Below, in pieces: positions 43,112 to 52,465 of a DNA stretch of 64,000 bases (positions are counted from its first letter, which is position 1; every line of letters begins with the position of its first letter). The DNA comes from Methylobacterium mesophilicum SR1.6/6. Its GTDB lineage: Bacteria; Pseudomonadota; Alphaproteobacteria; Rhizobiales; Beijerinckiaceae. The notes below the pieces were generated by a model that saw nothing but the letters and a program-made list of their open reading frames with translations, did not search any database and was not told the DNA's origin. Location: the NCBI RefSeq assembly GCF_000364445.2, contig NZ_CP043538.1:2611612-2675611 (forward strand), in the 5' to 3' direction. The translations under genes were made by a program, and so were the position numbers.

Positions 43112-43353
43112 GGCCTCAACCGTCCCTCGACATCCGGAAACCAGACACGGCGGGGACGACATGCCGCGCCGCACGTCGCATGCACGGCTTCATTACAAGT
43201 TCATGATGAGGAAAGCATTAAGACATAAGTCTGAACGCATATAATAACTCAAAATAGCATATTACCGGCAGCAAAACTTCTGCGATTATCGGAACCTCTT
43301 ACCATGCCGGCCAGGACATCTTGTAGATGTTGGTTAGGCCGTACAAACGAGAA

Positions 43354-43380
43354 CGGGCGGCCTCGCCAGGAGACCGCCCG
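43354..43380 (-). terminator. Terminator after rpmE
   Basis: CGGGCGG (43354-43360) pairs with CCGCCCG (43374-43380), extended by an inner CCT/AGG. On the minus strand the 3' side continues TTCTCGTTTG, a T-rich run. It lies about 37 bases beyond the rpmE stop. Confidence 0.75.
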
Positions 43381-43417
43381 CCAAAACGCCGCCCATCGCG
43401 GCAAAATCATCGTGTGC

Positions 43418-43666
43418 TCAGCGCTTGCCGAGGTTGCCGAACCGCGAGTTGAAGCGCGAGACGCGGCCGCCGCGATCGAGCATCTTCTGCTCGCCGCCCG
43501 TCCAGGCCGGGTGGGTGAGCGGATCGATGTCGAGGTTGAGGGTGTCACCCTCTTTCCCGTAGGTCGAACGGGTCCGGTACTCGGTACCGTCCGTCATCAC
43601 GACCTTGATGAAGTGGTAGTCGGGGTGCTCGGTCCCCTTGGCCTTCGCGGCCGCGTCCTTCGCCAT
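43418..43666 (-). CDS. rpmE: 50S ribosomal protein L31
   Basis: The 82-residue product is L31: [39 protein letters not shown] and [19 protein letters not shown] are family segments. The zinc-binding CxxC pairs of type C+ L31 are absent, so it is the zinc-free form usual in Hyphomicrobiales. An N-terminal [12 protein letters not shown] extension precedes the core. Upstream in-frame codons exist but ATG 43666 is where conservation starts. It is divergent from the ABC exporter gene, with about 240 bases between. Confidence 0.95.
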   Translation of the reverse strand: MAKDAAAKAKGTEHPDYHFIKVVMTDGTEYRTRSTYGKEGDTLNLDIDPLTHPAWTGGEQKMLDRGGRVSRFNSRFGNLGKR

Positions 43667-43909
43667 GACCTGTGGTCCCTGATCTGGCACGCCGGCGGGA
43701 AGCGCAGGAGGCGCCGCCCGGCCCGGAATGCGGAAGATATCACCGGTTGCACCGAACCATGGGTTCGTGGCAACGGCACGTCCAAGCCGACCGTGGTGGC
43801 GGCCCGCGGCCATTGAACACACGCAATCGGATGAGCGGCGGCGTATACCGCAGGCTCTCTCCGGTCACAAGCGCCGCGGACCGGAAGATCGACTGACACG
43901 TGAGGCGTG

Positions 43910-45751
<1,842 letters not shown>

Positions 45752-45790
45752 GCAGAGACGGGCCCTCCCGCCGCGGTATGAACTGCCGCC

Positions 45791-45849
45791 CTGCCGACGC
45801 GCGACCGCGCGCGGCACCCGCTGGGTTGGCGCGTCAGGAGCGTCGGCAG
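45791..45849. other. Long-range inverted repeat after the ABC exporter gene
   Basis: CTGCCGACGC (45791-45800) is perfectly complementary to GCGTCGGCAG (45840-45849), with GC-rich self-complementary sequence between (GCGCGAC/GCGCG). It lies 40 bases after the exporter stop, in a 288-base gap with no supported gene. It may be a terminator or a structured RNA. Confidence 0.4.
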
Positions 45850-46039
45850 GTCGGCCCGACCGACAGTGAAGGTCTTTGCGGGCCTGCTCCACGACGTGCG
45901 CGCCGGACGCTGTCGGCCGGGCACGGCGGTGCCGCTCCTGATCGCCGGAATAACGTCCGGAATCTCTTCTTAAAGGGCGGCACTGGCGGGCTGACCGGGG
46001 CCACACCGCTTGGGTGGCGCGGCCGAAAAGTGAAGGAAC

Positions 46040-46504
46040 TTAGGCCGCGACGCTATTCGCGCGTCCGCGACGCTCCGCAGCAAATGCGTCCTGCGCCCGC
46101 TCGGCGGCAGCCTGGATCTGGCCGGCCTGCGAAACCAGCGTGTCGGTGGCCCGCGCCATCTGCCGGGCCAGGCTTCGCACATCGGCGGCGGCCGCCGCGA
46201 AGCCCCGTCCCGCCGCACCGTCGTGGGTCGATTCGATCGAGGCCCTGAGCGCCATCAGGCTCGTCTGGCTGGCGATCGCGGCCAACAGGCCGGTCACGTC
46301 CTCCGCACAGCCGGCATTTGAGACGACGGCATCCGGCCTGCGCGTCATCAGATGGGCCAACCCGTCCTCGAAGACCTGCATCGCAGCCGCGATGGCGCCG
46401 GCCTCGTAGCCCGGAGCACCCTCGACCAGGACCGCCGCCGACGGCGTGCCCGAAGTGAACGTCTCCGCTTCGTCGGGACGTGCAGACCTGATGAGACTCG
46501 ACAT
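46040..46504 (-). CDS. Minimal chemoreceptor-hairpin protein
   Basis: The 154-residue soluble product lacks membrane segments, a ligand domain and HAMP. Residues 70-125 (AAIASQTSLMALRASIESTH, GAAGRGFAAAAADVRSLARQ) clearly match the hairpin tip of methyl-accepting chemotaxis proteins, where IA-QT-LLALNA-IEAA-AGE-GRGFAVVA-EVR is the consensus. The Asn/Glu residues of that tip are partly changed (MALRAS for LALNAA, DG for GE). GGAGG nine bases before ATG 46504 gives the start. It could be a truncated receptor, a CheW/CheA-binding decoy or part of a c-di-GMP/sensory circuit. Confidence 0.7.
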   Translation of the reverse strand: MSSLIRSARPDEAETFTSGTPSAAVLVEGAPGYEAGAIAAAMQVFEDGLAHLMTRRPDAVVSNAGCAEDVTGLLAAIASQTSLMALRASIESTHDGAAGRGFAAAAADVRSLARQMARATDTLVSQAGQIQAAAERAQDAFAAERRGRANSVAA

Positions 46505-46743
46505 CGTGGGCATCCTCCGCGGGATGCCAGCACCATGCTGAGCCATGGATAACGAAGCGTTAATCTAACACAGACCTGAGATCCAAGCCATGCTTCGAAG
46601 GTCTTTCTTCTCAATCAGTCTTGATCGGAGCCCGCCGCATCTGAAAAGATCAGCCTTCGAGTCAAAATGATCCGGCTTCGACCCATAACTCATGCAAATT
46701 GCGTCGTGACAGGCAGATCAATATTCGCACGCGCAGGCACTGG

Positions 46744-47757
46744 CTACCGCTCGGTGAGCTTCATCTCGATCCGGCGATTGCGCGCGTAAGCCTCTTCGGT
46801 GGTGCCGGCGTCGAGGGGCTGGAATTCGCCGAAGGCTCCGGCCAGGAGATGCTGCGGCGGGATGCCCTTGCCGGCGAGGTATTGCACCACCGCGATGGCG
46901 CGGGCGGCCGAGAGCGCCCAGTTCGACGGGAATTGCGCCGTGTTGATCGGGCGCGCGTCGGTATGGCCGTCGACCCGCAGGACCCAGGGCAGATCCGAAG
47001 GGATCTGCTTGGCGAGATCCGAGATGGCGCCGGCGATCCGGTCGAGCTCCGGTCCGGCCTCGGGCTTCAAGGTCGCGGAACCCGCGGGGAACAGCACCTC
47101 GGACTGGAGCACGAACCGGTCGCCGACGACGCGGATATCGGGGCGATTGCCGAGGATCTGCCGCAGGCGTCCGAAGAAGTCGGACCGATATCTGGCGAGT
47201 TCCTGGACCTTCTGGGCCAGCGCCACGTTCAGGCGGCTGCCGAGCTCCGCGATGCGCGCCTGCGATTCGCGGTCACGGCTCTCCGAAGCCGCCAGCGCGT
47301 CCTCCAGGGCGGCGAGCTGGCGGCGCATGGCGCTGATCTGCTCGTTGAGCAGATCGATCTGCGACAGCGCCCGCTTGGTGGCACCGCGCTCCGCCTCAAG
47401 CTGCTTGTCGAGCGGAGCCGCAGCACCCTGGCTGACGGTAGCGGCCTCGGCCTGCGTCCGGGCCTGATCGCGCTCGCTCTCGACGCCGGCCAGCGTCGTG
47501 CGGAGGTTGCGGACCTCGTCCTCCTGATTGCGGCGGTTCGAGCGCTCCAGCGCCAGCAGATCGGTGAGGTCGGCGATCTGCCGGTTGAGCTTGGCCAGTG
47601 TCTCGTCCCGGCCGGTCAGCTCCTGGGACAGGAAGAACTGGCCGACCACGAACACCGTCAGCAGGAACACCACCGACAGAAGCAGCGTCGCCAGCGCGTC
47701 GACGTAGCCGGGCCAGACGTTGAGGGTCCGGCGGGATCGCGCCGCCGTGGAGGCCAT
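46744..47757 (-). CDS. MotB-like OmpA-domain peptidoglycan-binding protein
   Basis: The 337-residue product has one N-terminal transmembrane helix with an Asp at its cytoplasmic start (TLNVWPGYVDALATLLLSVV, Asp20), as in MotB/TolR proton-channel subunits. A long coiled coil follows (about 45-200). The C-terminal OmpA-like domain has SEVLFPAGSATLKPEAGPEL and LRVDGHTDARPI and binds peptidoglycan. It overlaps the MotA-like gene upstream by one base (TGATG), so both are co-translated. A proton-driven, wall-anchored motor of the Mot/Tol/Exb type is implied. No flagellar gene is nearby. Confidence 0.9.
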   Translation of the reverse strand: MASTAARSRRTLNVWPGYVDALATLLLSVVFLLTVFVVGQFFLSQELTGRDETLAKLNRQIADLTDLLALERSNRRNQEDEVRNLRTTLAGVESERDQARTQAEAATVSQGAAAPLDKQLEAERGATKRALSQIDLLNEQISAMRRQLAALEDALAASESRDRESQARIAELGSRLNVALAQKVQELARYRSDFFGRLRQILGNRPDIRVVGDRFVLQSEVLFPAGSATLKPEAGPELDRIAGAISDLAKQIPSDLPWVLRVDGHTDARPINTAQFPSNWALSAARAIAVVQYLAGKGIPPQHLLAGAFGEFQPLDAGTTEEAYARNRRIEMKLTER

Positions 47758-48734
47758 CAGACCCGCTCCCGGCCGAGCCGGTCGAGCACCTGCTTCAGCT
47801 CGCGCTCGCGGCTCGCCTGCGCCTCGACCCAGTCGCGGATCATCTGCTGCTCGGCCCGCATGTGCTGCACGAGGCCCTGGATACCCTCGGCGAGGTTGGT
47901 CATGGCGAGGGTGGCGGCACGGCTGCTGCCGCCCTCGGCGACCAGGGCGGTCAGGCGGTCCACGGCCTCCTTCAGCTCCTGCGAGCCAAGCGTGGTGGAT
48001 ACGGCCGGCGCGCCCGCCGTGTCGGCAACGGCGTCGCCCGACATCAGCCAGTCCTGCAGGTCGTTGTGGAATCGGGCATGGGCCTGGCCCGCCTGCAATT
48101 CCAGGAAGCCCGTAATCAGCGACGAGGCGAGGCCGAACAGCGAGGCCGAGAACGCGAGGCCGATGCCGGACAGCGGCACCGCGAGGCCAGATTTCAGTTC
48201 GTCAAACATCACGCCGGCATCGCCGCCCCCGCGCATGCCCTTGATGACGCCGCCCACCGCCGAGAGGGTGTCAATCAGGCCCCAGAACGTGCCGAGCAGG
48301 CCGAGCAGGATCAGGATGCCGGCGATGTAGCGCAGGATCTCGCGCCCCTCGTCGAGACGCGCCGCGATCGTGTCCAGATAGCCCGCGGTGCCCGGCAGAG
48401 TTGTCCCGGCGGCACGCGCGGCGATCATCGGCGCCATGGGCGCCAGCAGCGCCGGCGGCCGCTTGGCCTGCGCGCCGCTCGCCACAGCGTTGACGTAGCT
48501 GGTCTCGCGGAACAGCCGGATGACCTGCCCGAACGCGATCAGGACGGCGATCAGCAGCACACCGAGGATGAGACCGTTGAGCCCGGGATTGGCCAGGAAG
48601 GCCGGCGTGATCTGCTTGAACAGGATGAAGGCCAGGAAGCCGACCAGGATCAGAAAGACCAGCATGCGTCCGAGATAGATCCCGGGCCGCGCCAGCGGCT
48701 CTCTCTTGACTTCGCCGGTATCGCGGGCGGCCAT
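47757..48734 (-). CDS. MotA/TolQ/ExbB-like proton channel subunit
   Basis: The 325-residue membrane protein has membrane helices near residues 22-43, 52-75, 135-160 and 190-215. Typical segments are EILRYIAGILILLGLLGTFW, GLIDTLSAVGG and GIGLAFSASLFGLASSLITG, which match the MotA/TolQ/ExbB channel core. A cytoplasmic tail (about 225-325) ends in helical, charged sequence (RAEQQMIRDWVEAQASRERE). ATG 48734 is chosen because the preceding in-frame sequence is low quality. It forms a two-gene operon with the MotB-like gene. The process it drives is unknown. Confidence 0.9.
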   Translation of the reverse strand: MAARDTGEVKREPLARPGIYLGRMLVFLILVGFLAFILFKQITPAFLANPGLNGLILGVLLIAVLIAFGQVIRLFRETSYVNAVASGAQAKRPPALLAPMAPMIAARAAGTTLPGTAGYLDTIAARLDEGREILRYIAGILILLGLLGTFWGLIDTLSAVGGVIKGMRGGGDAGVMFDELKSGLAVPLSGIGLAFSASLFGLASSLITGFLELQAGQAHARFHNDLQDWLMSGDAVADTAGAPAVSTTLGSQELKEAVDRLTALVAEGGSSRAATLAMTNLAEGIQGLVQHMRAEQQMIRDWVEAQASRERELKQVLDRLGRERV

Positions 48735-48934
48735 CAATCGCTCTAGCCTGATCTCGTGGTTCGGTCGCCGGCGGCGTCCGTTGCGGCCACTGTGGTGTGA
48801 GGCCCGCACGCGATCAAGTCACGCGAAGGACACGCCAGTGCCCATCCCGGCCCGTGTTGCGATCGCGGTCAACGCCAACCTTCTAGACGACTTGCCCCTT
48901 TGCCGAACCGGTAGCCGATACGGAGACGCGAGCG

Positions 48935-49753
48935 TCAGTCCCAGAAATGCGGCCGGCTCTGCTCAAGATGCGGACCCAGACGGAGCGCGGACACCTGCGT
49001 GGCGAGGCCGCGCGCATCCAGTTCCACGGCAATGCCGCTGAGGGTCGCCTCCCCGACGGCGACCTCCCAGCGGGAGCCCGGCGTCTTCTGGATCATGCGG
49101 CGGATCGGCTCGTCCTTCTGCATGCCGATCACCGAATCGTAGTCGCCGCACATGCCGGCATCCGACATGTAGGCGGTGCCGCCCGGGAGGATGCGGTGGT
49201 CGGCGGTCGGCGTGTGCGTGTGGGTGCCCACGACGAGGCTCGCGCGGCCGTCGAGATAGTAGCCGAAGGCCTGCTTCTCGCTGGTCGCCTCCGCGTGGAC
49301 ATCGACCACAACGGCGTCGGCCGCCGCCCCGAGGGGGCAGGCCTCGATCTCACGCTCCACTGCCGCGAAGGGATCGTCCATCGCGTCGAGGAAGACGCGG
49401 CCCATCACGTTGACCACGAGCACCCGGGCGCCGCCCTGCGTCTCGATGACCGTCGCGCCGCGGCCGGGAGTCCCGGGCGGGTAGTTCGCCGGACGCACGA
49501 GACGCGGCTGGCGGGCGATGAACACCAGCGCCTCGCGTTGGTCGAAGCTGTGGTTGCCGAGCGTCACGGCATCGGCACCGGCCTGGATCAGCTCGTCGCA
49601 GATCGCCTCGGAGATGCCGAAGCCGCCGGCCGCGTTTTCCCCGTTGACGACCACGCAGTCGAGGCGCCAGCGCTCACGCAGGCGCGGCAGGTTTTCGCAG
49701 ACCACGGTGCGGCCGGACCGCCCTACGACGTCGCCGAGGAAGAGCAGCCGCAT
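48935..49753 (-). CDS. TIGR00282 family metallophosphoesterase (YmdB-like)
   Basis: The 272-residue product has the motifs of the YmdB/TIGR00282 family: LFLGDVVGRSGR (Asp8), VVNGENAAGG (Asn37-Asn40), VTLGNHSFDQ (Asn67-His68), VDVHAEATSEK and VVGTHTHTPTAD. Bacillus YmdB is a 2',3'-cyclic nucleotide phosphodiesterase affecting biofilm and motility, but the alphaproteobacterial role is not established. The upstream cyclo-ligase gene ends three bases before its start, so the two are an operon; that pairing is conserved in Hyphomicrobiales. Confidence 0.93.
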   Translation of the reverse strand: MRLLFLGDVVGRSGRTVVCENLPRLRERWRLDCVVVNGENAAGGFGISEAICDELIQAGADAVTLGNHSFDQREALVFIARQPRLVRPANYPPGTPGRGATVIETQGGARVLVVNVMGRVFLDAMDDPFAAVEREIEACPLGAAADAVVVDVHAEATSEKQAFGYYLDGRASLVVGTHTHTPTADHRILPGGTAYMSDAGMCGDYDSVIGMQKDEPIRRMIQKTPGSRWEVAVGEATLSGIAVELDARGLATQVSALRLGPHLEQSRPHFWD

Positions 49754-49756
49754 CGG

Positions 49757-50368
49757 TCAGGCGGCCCCGTCGCAGCGGATCACACCCGCCTCAGTGATCA
49801 CGAACCGGAGCGGCCGGTCGTGCGGCTCGGCGGGCACATGTTCGACCTCCTGCGCGGCGAAGCCGATGCCGACCGTGAGGACGGGGCGGAAGCGGGACAG
49901 GCGGGTGATCGCGCCGTCGTAGTAACCGCGGCCGTAGCCGATGCGCTGGCCGGCCCGGTCGAAGGCGGCCAGCGGCACAATAAGGGCGTCAGGCTCGACG
50001 GGCGGCAGCGACGGATCGGGCTCGCTGAGGCCGAAGCGTCCGGCGACGAGCGCGTCCCCGGCGCGCCATTCCCGGAACACGAGGCCATCCGGTGTGACGT
50101 GCGGCAGGGCCACGCGCTGGCCGCGGCCGAGCAGGCCTTGGGCGGCGGGACGCGGATCGACCTCGCTGCGGATGGGCCAGAAGGCGCCGACGAGATGGGC
50201 ACTGGCGAGTTCGGGCAGCGCGAGGAGCGCACGCACGATCGCCGCGGAAGCGGCCTGCCGGGCGTCCGGGTCAAGGGCATCGCGGGCAGCCAGCGCTGCC
50301 TGACGGAGTCCGGCCTTGCGTGCCGCGCCCGAGTCGCCGGTTTCTGAAGAGGATGAGTGCGGAGCCAC
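49757..50368 (-). CDS. 5-formyltetrahydrofolate cyclo-ligase
   Basis: The 203-residue enzyme converts 5-formyl- to 5,10-methenyl-tetrahydrofolate with ATP. It has the ATP-site signature RIGYGRGYYDGAI and FWPIRSEVDPRP, DALIVPLAAFDRAG in typical positions. The likely start is GTG 50368. An upstream reading frame continues through the probable 6S RNA region, but that part is not protein-like. In many proteobacteria this gene lies downstream of the 6S RNA gene, and the same order is seen here. Confidence 0.93.
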   Translation of the reverse strand: MAPHSSSSETGDSGAARKAGLRQAALAARDALDPDARQAASAAIVRALLALPELASAHLVGAFWPIRSEVDPRPAAQGLLGRGQRVALPHVTPDGLVFREWRAGDALVAGRFGLSEPDPSLPPVEPDALIVPLAAFDRAGQRIGYGRGYYDGAITRLSRFRPVLTVGIGFAAQEVEHVPAEPHDRPLRFVITEAGVIRCDGAA

Positions 50369-50379
50369 GTGAGCCGTTG

Positions 50380-50540
50380 GAGGATCGATCCCGGGAAACC
50401 TACAGCGTAGGTGGGCGCCGTGTTGGCCAAGTCCAGGGACGAGGCCAGGGACAGCTCCCGAGGGAGTCGATAAGGCCCCGGGGAAAGTGCTCCTGACGAA
50501 CTCTGCAGCCCCGCCGACACCATGTAGCGGTCCGGGCGCG
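50380..50540 (-). ncRNA. ssrS: Probable 6S RNA
   Basis: About 160 bases directly upstream of the 5-formyltetrahydrofolate cyclo-ligase gene, the usual site of 6S RNA in proteobacteria. On the minus strand, GGTG-TC-GGCG near the 5' side can pair with CGCC-CACC near the 3' side, a hairpin CTCCC-TC-GGGAG lies in the middle, and the 3' part has CACCTACGCTGTAGGTTTCC. 6S RNA binds RNA polymerase holoenzyme in stationary phase. Ends are approximate, and a covariance search was not possible. Confidence 0.55.
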
Positions 50541-50622
50541 TTCCCGCCAGGGCCGCGCCGGTGGAAATCGGACGCATCGTGCGTTCCGGACAGTGCCCGT
50601 CCGGGACGAGCGGTCAGTCCGG

Positions 50623-52191
50623 TCATCGACAATCCGCGCCGGGCACTCGGCCTTCGCGGCTGACCGAGGCGTGTCCGTGTCGGGACGGTCTTCGGAACCG
50701 GAGGGCGCGGGCGGACCCGTCGATGCACTCAATCCCGCCACCCGCATTCACCGTGTGGAGGCGACTGCCCGGCCACGCCGGTCCGGGCCCGATGCGCGCA
50801 GTGATGGTCTGGGCGAACCCCTCCTGGTCGAGCCGATCGATCCGCGCCAGCGCCAGGGCGCGGCCATAGCCCTCGGCGCAGTCTTGGACCGGGCGGATCA
50901 GCGCCCCGTCCCGCGCGACCATCTGCCCGGCCGGGCGCGCGAAGGCGGGATCCACCAGCACCGGGTTGGCCGGATGCGGCGTGTACGGCCCCCGGAAATC
51001 GGGCGCGGACCAGAGGTGCAGCGCGTCGTGGAAGGAGCCCGACCCGGCCGGCGCCCCGGGCTCCGCGTCGCGGACGGTGGCGAAGATCCACCAGATCCCC
51101 CCATGCTCGACGAGCGTGGCGTCGCTCGCCACCACGCCGGACAGCAGCGTCGCCTCCTTCACCCAGCCGCCGGGGAAGCGTGTCGCTCGGTACAGGTCGA
51201 CCGTGCCGGCGGCCGAACTCTCCGGCACCATCCAGACGTGACGGTCGCGCTCGAAGACGAACGGGTACGAGAGGTGGTGGGCCTCCTCCAAGACGGGGAT
51301 GGGCGCCCCCTCGGGACCATCCCGACCAAACCGGACCGCCGAGATGATCGCCTTGCCGGTGGCGTGGGGGAAATCCTCGACGAACAGGTGCGTCGTTCCG
51401 CCGACGGCGATCGGGAAGGGATCGGCGTAGAAGCGCCGGCCGTCGTCGGGGAGCACGGTCCAGGCCGCGTCGGGGAGATGCCCGAGCGCGATCAGGTCGG
51501 GCCCGTCCAGGCGGCGCCAGCCACAGCGCCAGTGGGGAGCGTTGTAGCAGAGCCGGTACAACCGGTGAACGAGCGCGCCAGCGAGCATGCGGCCGGTGCG
51601 CGCCCCCAGCGCCGGGATCGGCAGCGAGACGGCGCGCGGGGCCGGCCCGTCCGCCGCGGAGACCGGTGCGATTTGCCCGGAAGCTCGGCGCCGCAGGGCA
51701 GCGGCGATGACCGTCGCCGTGCGGGCGAGCGCGTCGTCGAAGCTCGCCAGCACGATCCCCGGCCGATCGGCACCGAGGCGGCCCACGGCGACGACCGCTC
51801 CGTTCTCGACGAGGTCGAGCCGCGGCACCCCTCCCGCGACCAGGCTCGCGAGCAACGCCGCCGCGCCGCTATGTCCGTCGTAGGCCAGCTGCCAGGTACC
51901 CGGCCCCGTCGGCGCGTCGCCGCAGAGGTCGAGCAGGAGATCGGGCGCGGCGTCGGTCCGGCGCCACCGGTCGAGCTCGGCGGCGGCGAGCGCCGCCGAG
52001 CCCACCGGGCGCAGGCCGTGGACCAGGGCTTCAAGACGGAACAGCAGGTCTGCCGTCGCCGGCCAAACCTCGGTCGCGGGTGCATCGTCGATGCTCACGG
52101 CGCGGATCCCCGGCAACCCGGAGATGCGCCGCAGTAATGCGGCGTGCCATCGGACGGGCCGCGCACCGTCCAGGCGAACTCTCACATGCAT
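50623..52191 (-). CDS. GINT1-like (glucosamine inositolphosphorylceramide transferase-type) protein
   Basis: The 522-residue product has an N-terminal alpha/beta domain (about residues 1-190) of uncertain type and a beta-propeller-like domain (about 230-470) with recurring blade motifs: RRFYADPFPIAVGGTTHLFV, LSYPFVFERDRHVWMVPES, ASDATLVEHGGIWWIFATV and LHLWSAPDFRGPYTPHPANP. That domain resembles the N-terminal domain of glucosamine inositolphosphorylceramide transferases and GH43-like five-bladed folds. A sugar-transfer or sugar-binding role in the adjacent polysaccharide locus is inferred. ATG 52191 is preferred to GTG 52239. It is divergent from the chain-length gene, with a 274-base regulatory region between. 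Confidence 0.7.
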   Translation of the reverse strand: MHVRVRLDGARPVRWHAALLRRISGLPGIRAVSIDDAPATEVWPATADLLFRLEALVHGLRPVGSAALAAAELDRWRRTDAAPDLLLDLCGDAPTGPGTWQLAYDGHSGAAALLASLVAGGVPRLDLVENGAVVAVGRLGADRPGIVLASFDDALARTATVIAAALRRRASGQIAPVSAADGPAPRAVSLPIPALGARTGRMLAGALVHRLYRLCYNAPHWRCGWRRLDGPDLIALGHLPDAAWTVLPDDGRRFYADPFPIAVGGTTHLFVEDFPHATGKAIISAVRFGRDGPEGAPIPVLEEAHHLSYPFVFERDRHVWMVPESSAAGTVDLYRATRFPGGWVKEATLLSGVVASDATLVEHGGIWWIFATVRDAEPGAPAGSGSFHDALHLWSAPDFRGPYTPHPANPVLVDPAFARPAGQMVARDGALIRPVQDCAEGYGRALALARIDRLDQEGFAQTITARIGPGPAWPGSRLHTVNAGGGIECIDGSARALRFRRPSRHGHASVSREGRVPGADCR

Positions 52192-52465
52192 CGATGCTCG
52201 CGCTCCCGCTCGGCGCGGAGGTTCGTCGATCACGAACACGGTTCCCGTCTACGACCTGAACCGTAACGGGAGTGATAACCCAGGAGGAGGAGACCGGACT
52301 TCGCGGGAATGTTCACCATCATTCCAGTAAAGACGGCGCATTCATGGAGCCACCGCAGTCTTGACGGCTTGCCAGTTGCCTGCGCGCCTCTCGCCTGCGC
52401 GACTCTTGCGGGAGGGGGTGTTACCCGCTCGGGGCTGAACCAGATCGAGACGACGGTGACCGATC

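Noticed and set aside
46744..48734. Zorya anti-phage system (ZorA/ZorB)
   Set aside because: The MotA/MotB-like pair has no ZorC, ZorD or ZorE-like neighbour, the MotA-like protein lacks the long ZorA tail, and the surroundings are housekeeping genes.
50369..50728. N-terminal extension of the cyclo-ligase by up to 120 residues
   Set aside because: The open frame upstream of 50368 runs through the probable 6S RNA region and has no homology; the enzyme's normal length is reached from GTG 50368.
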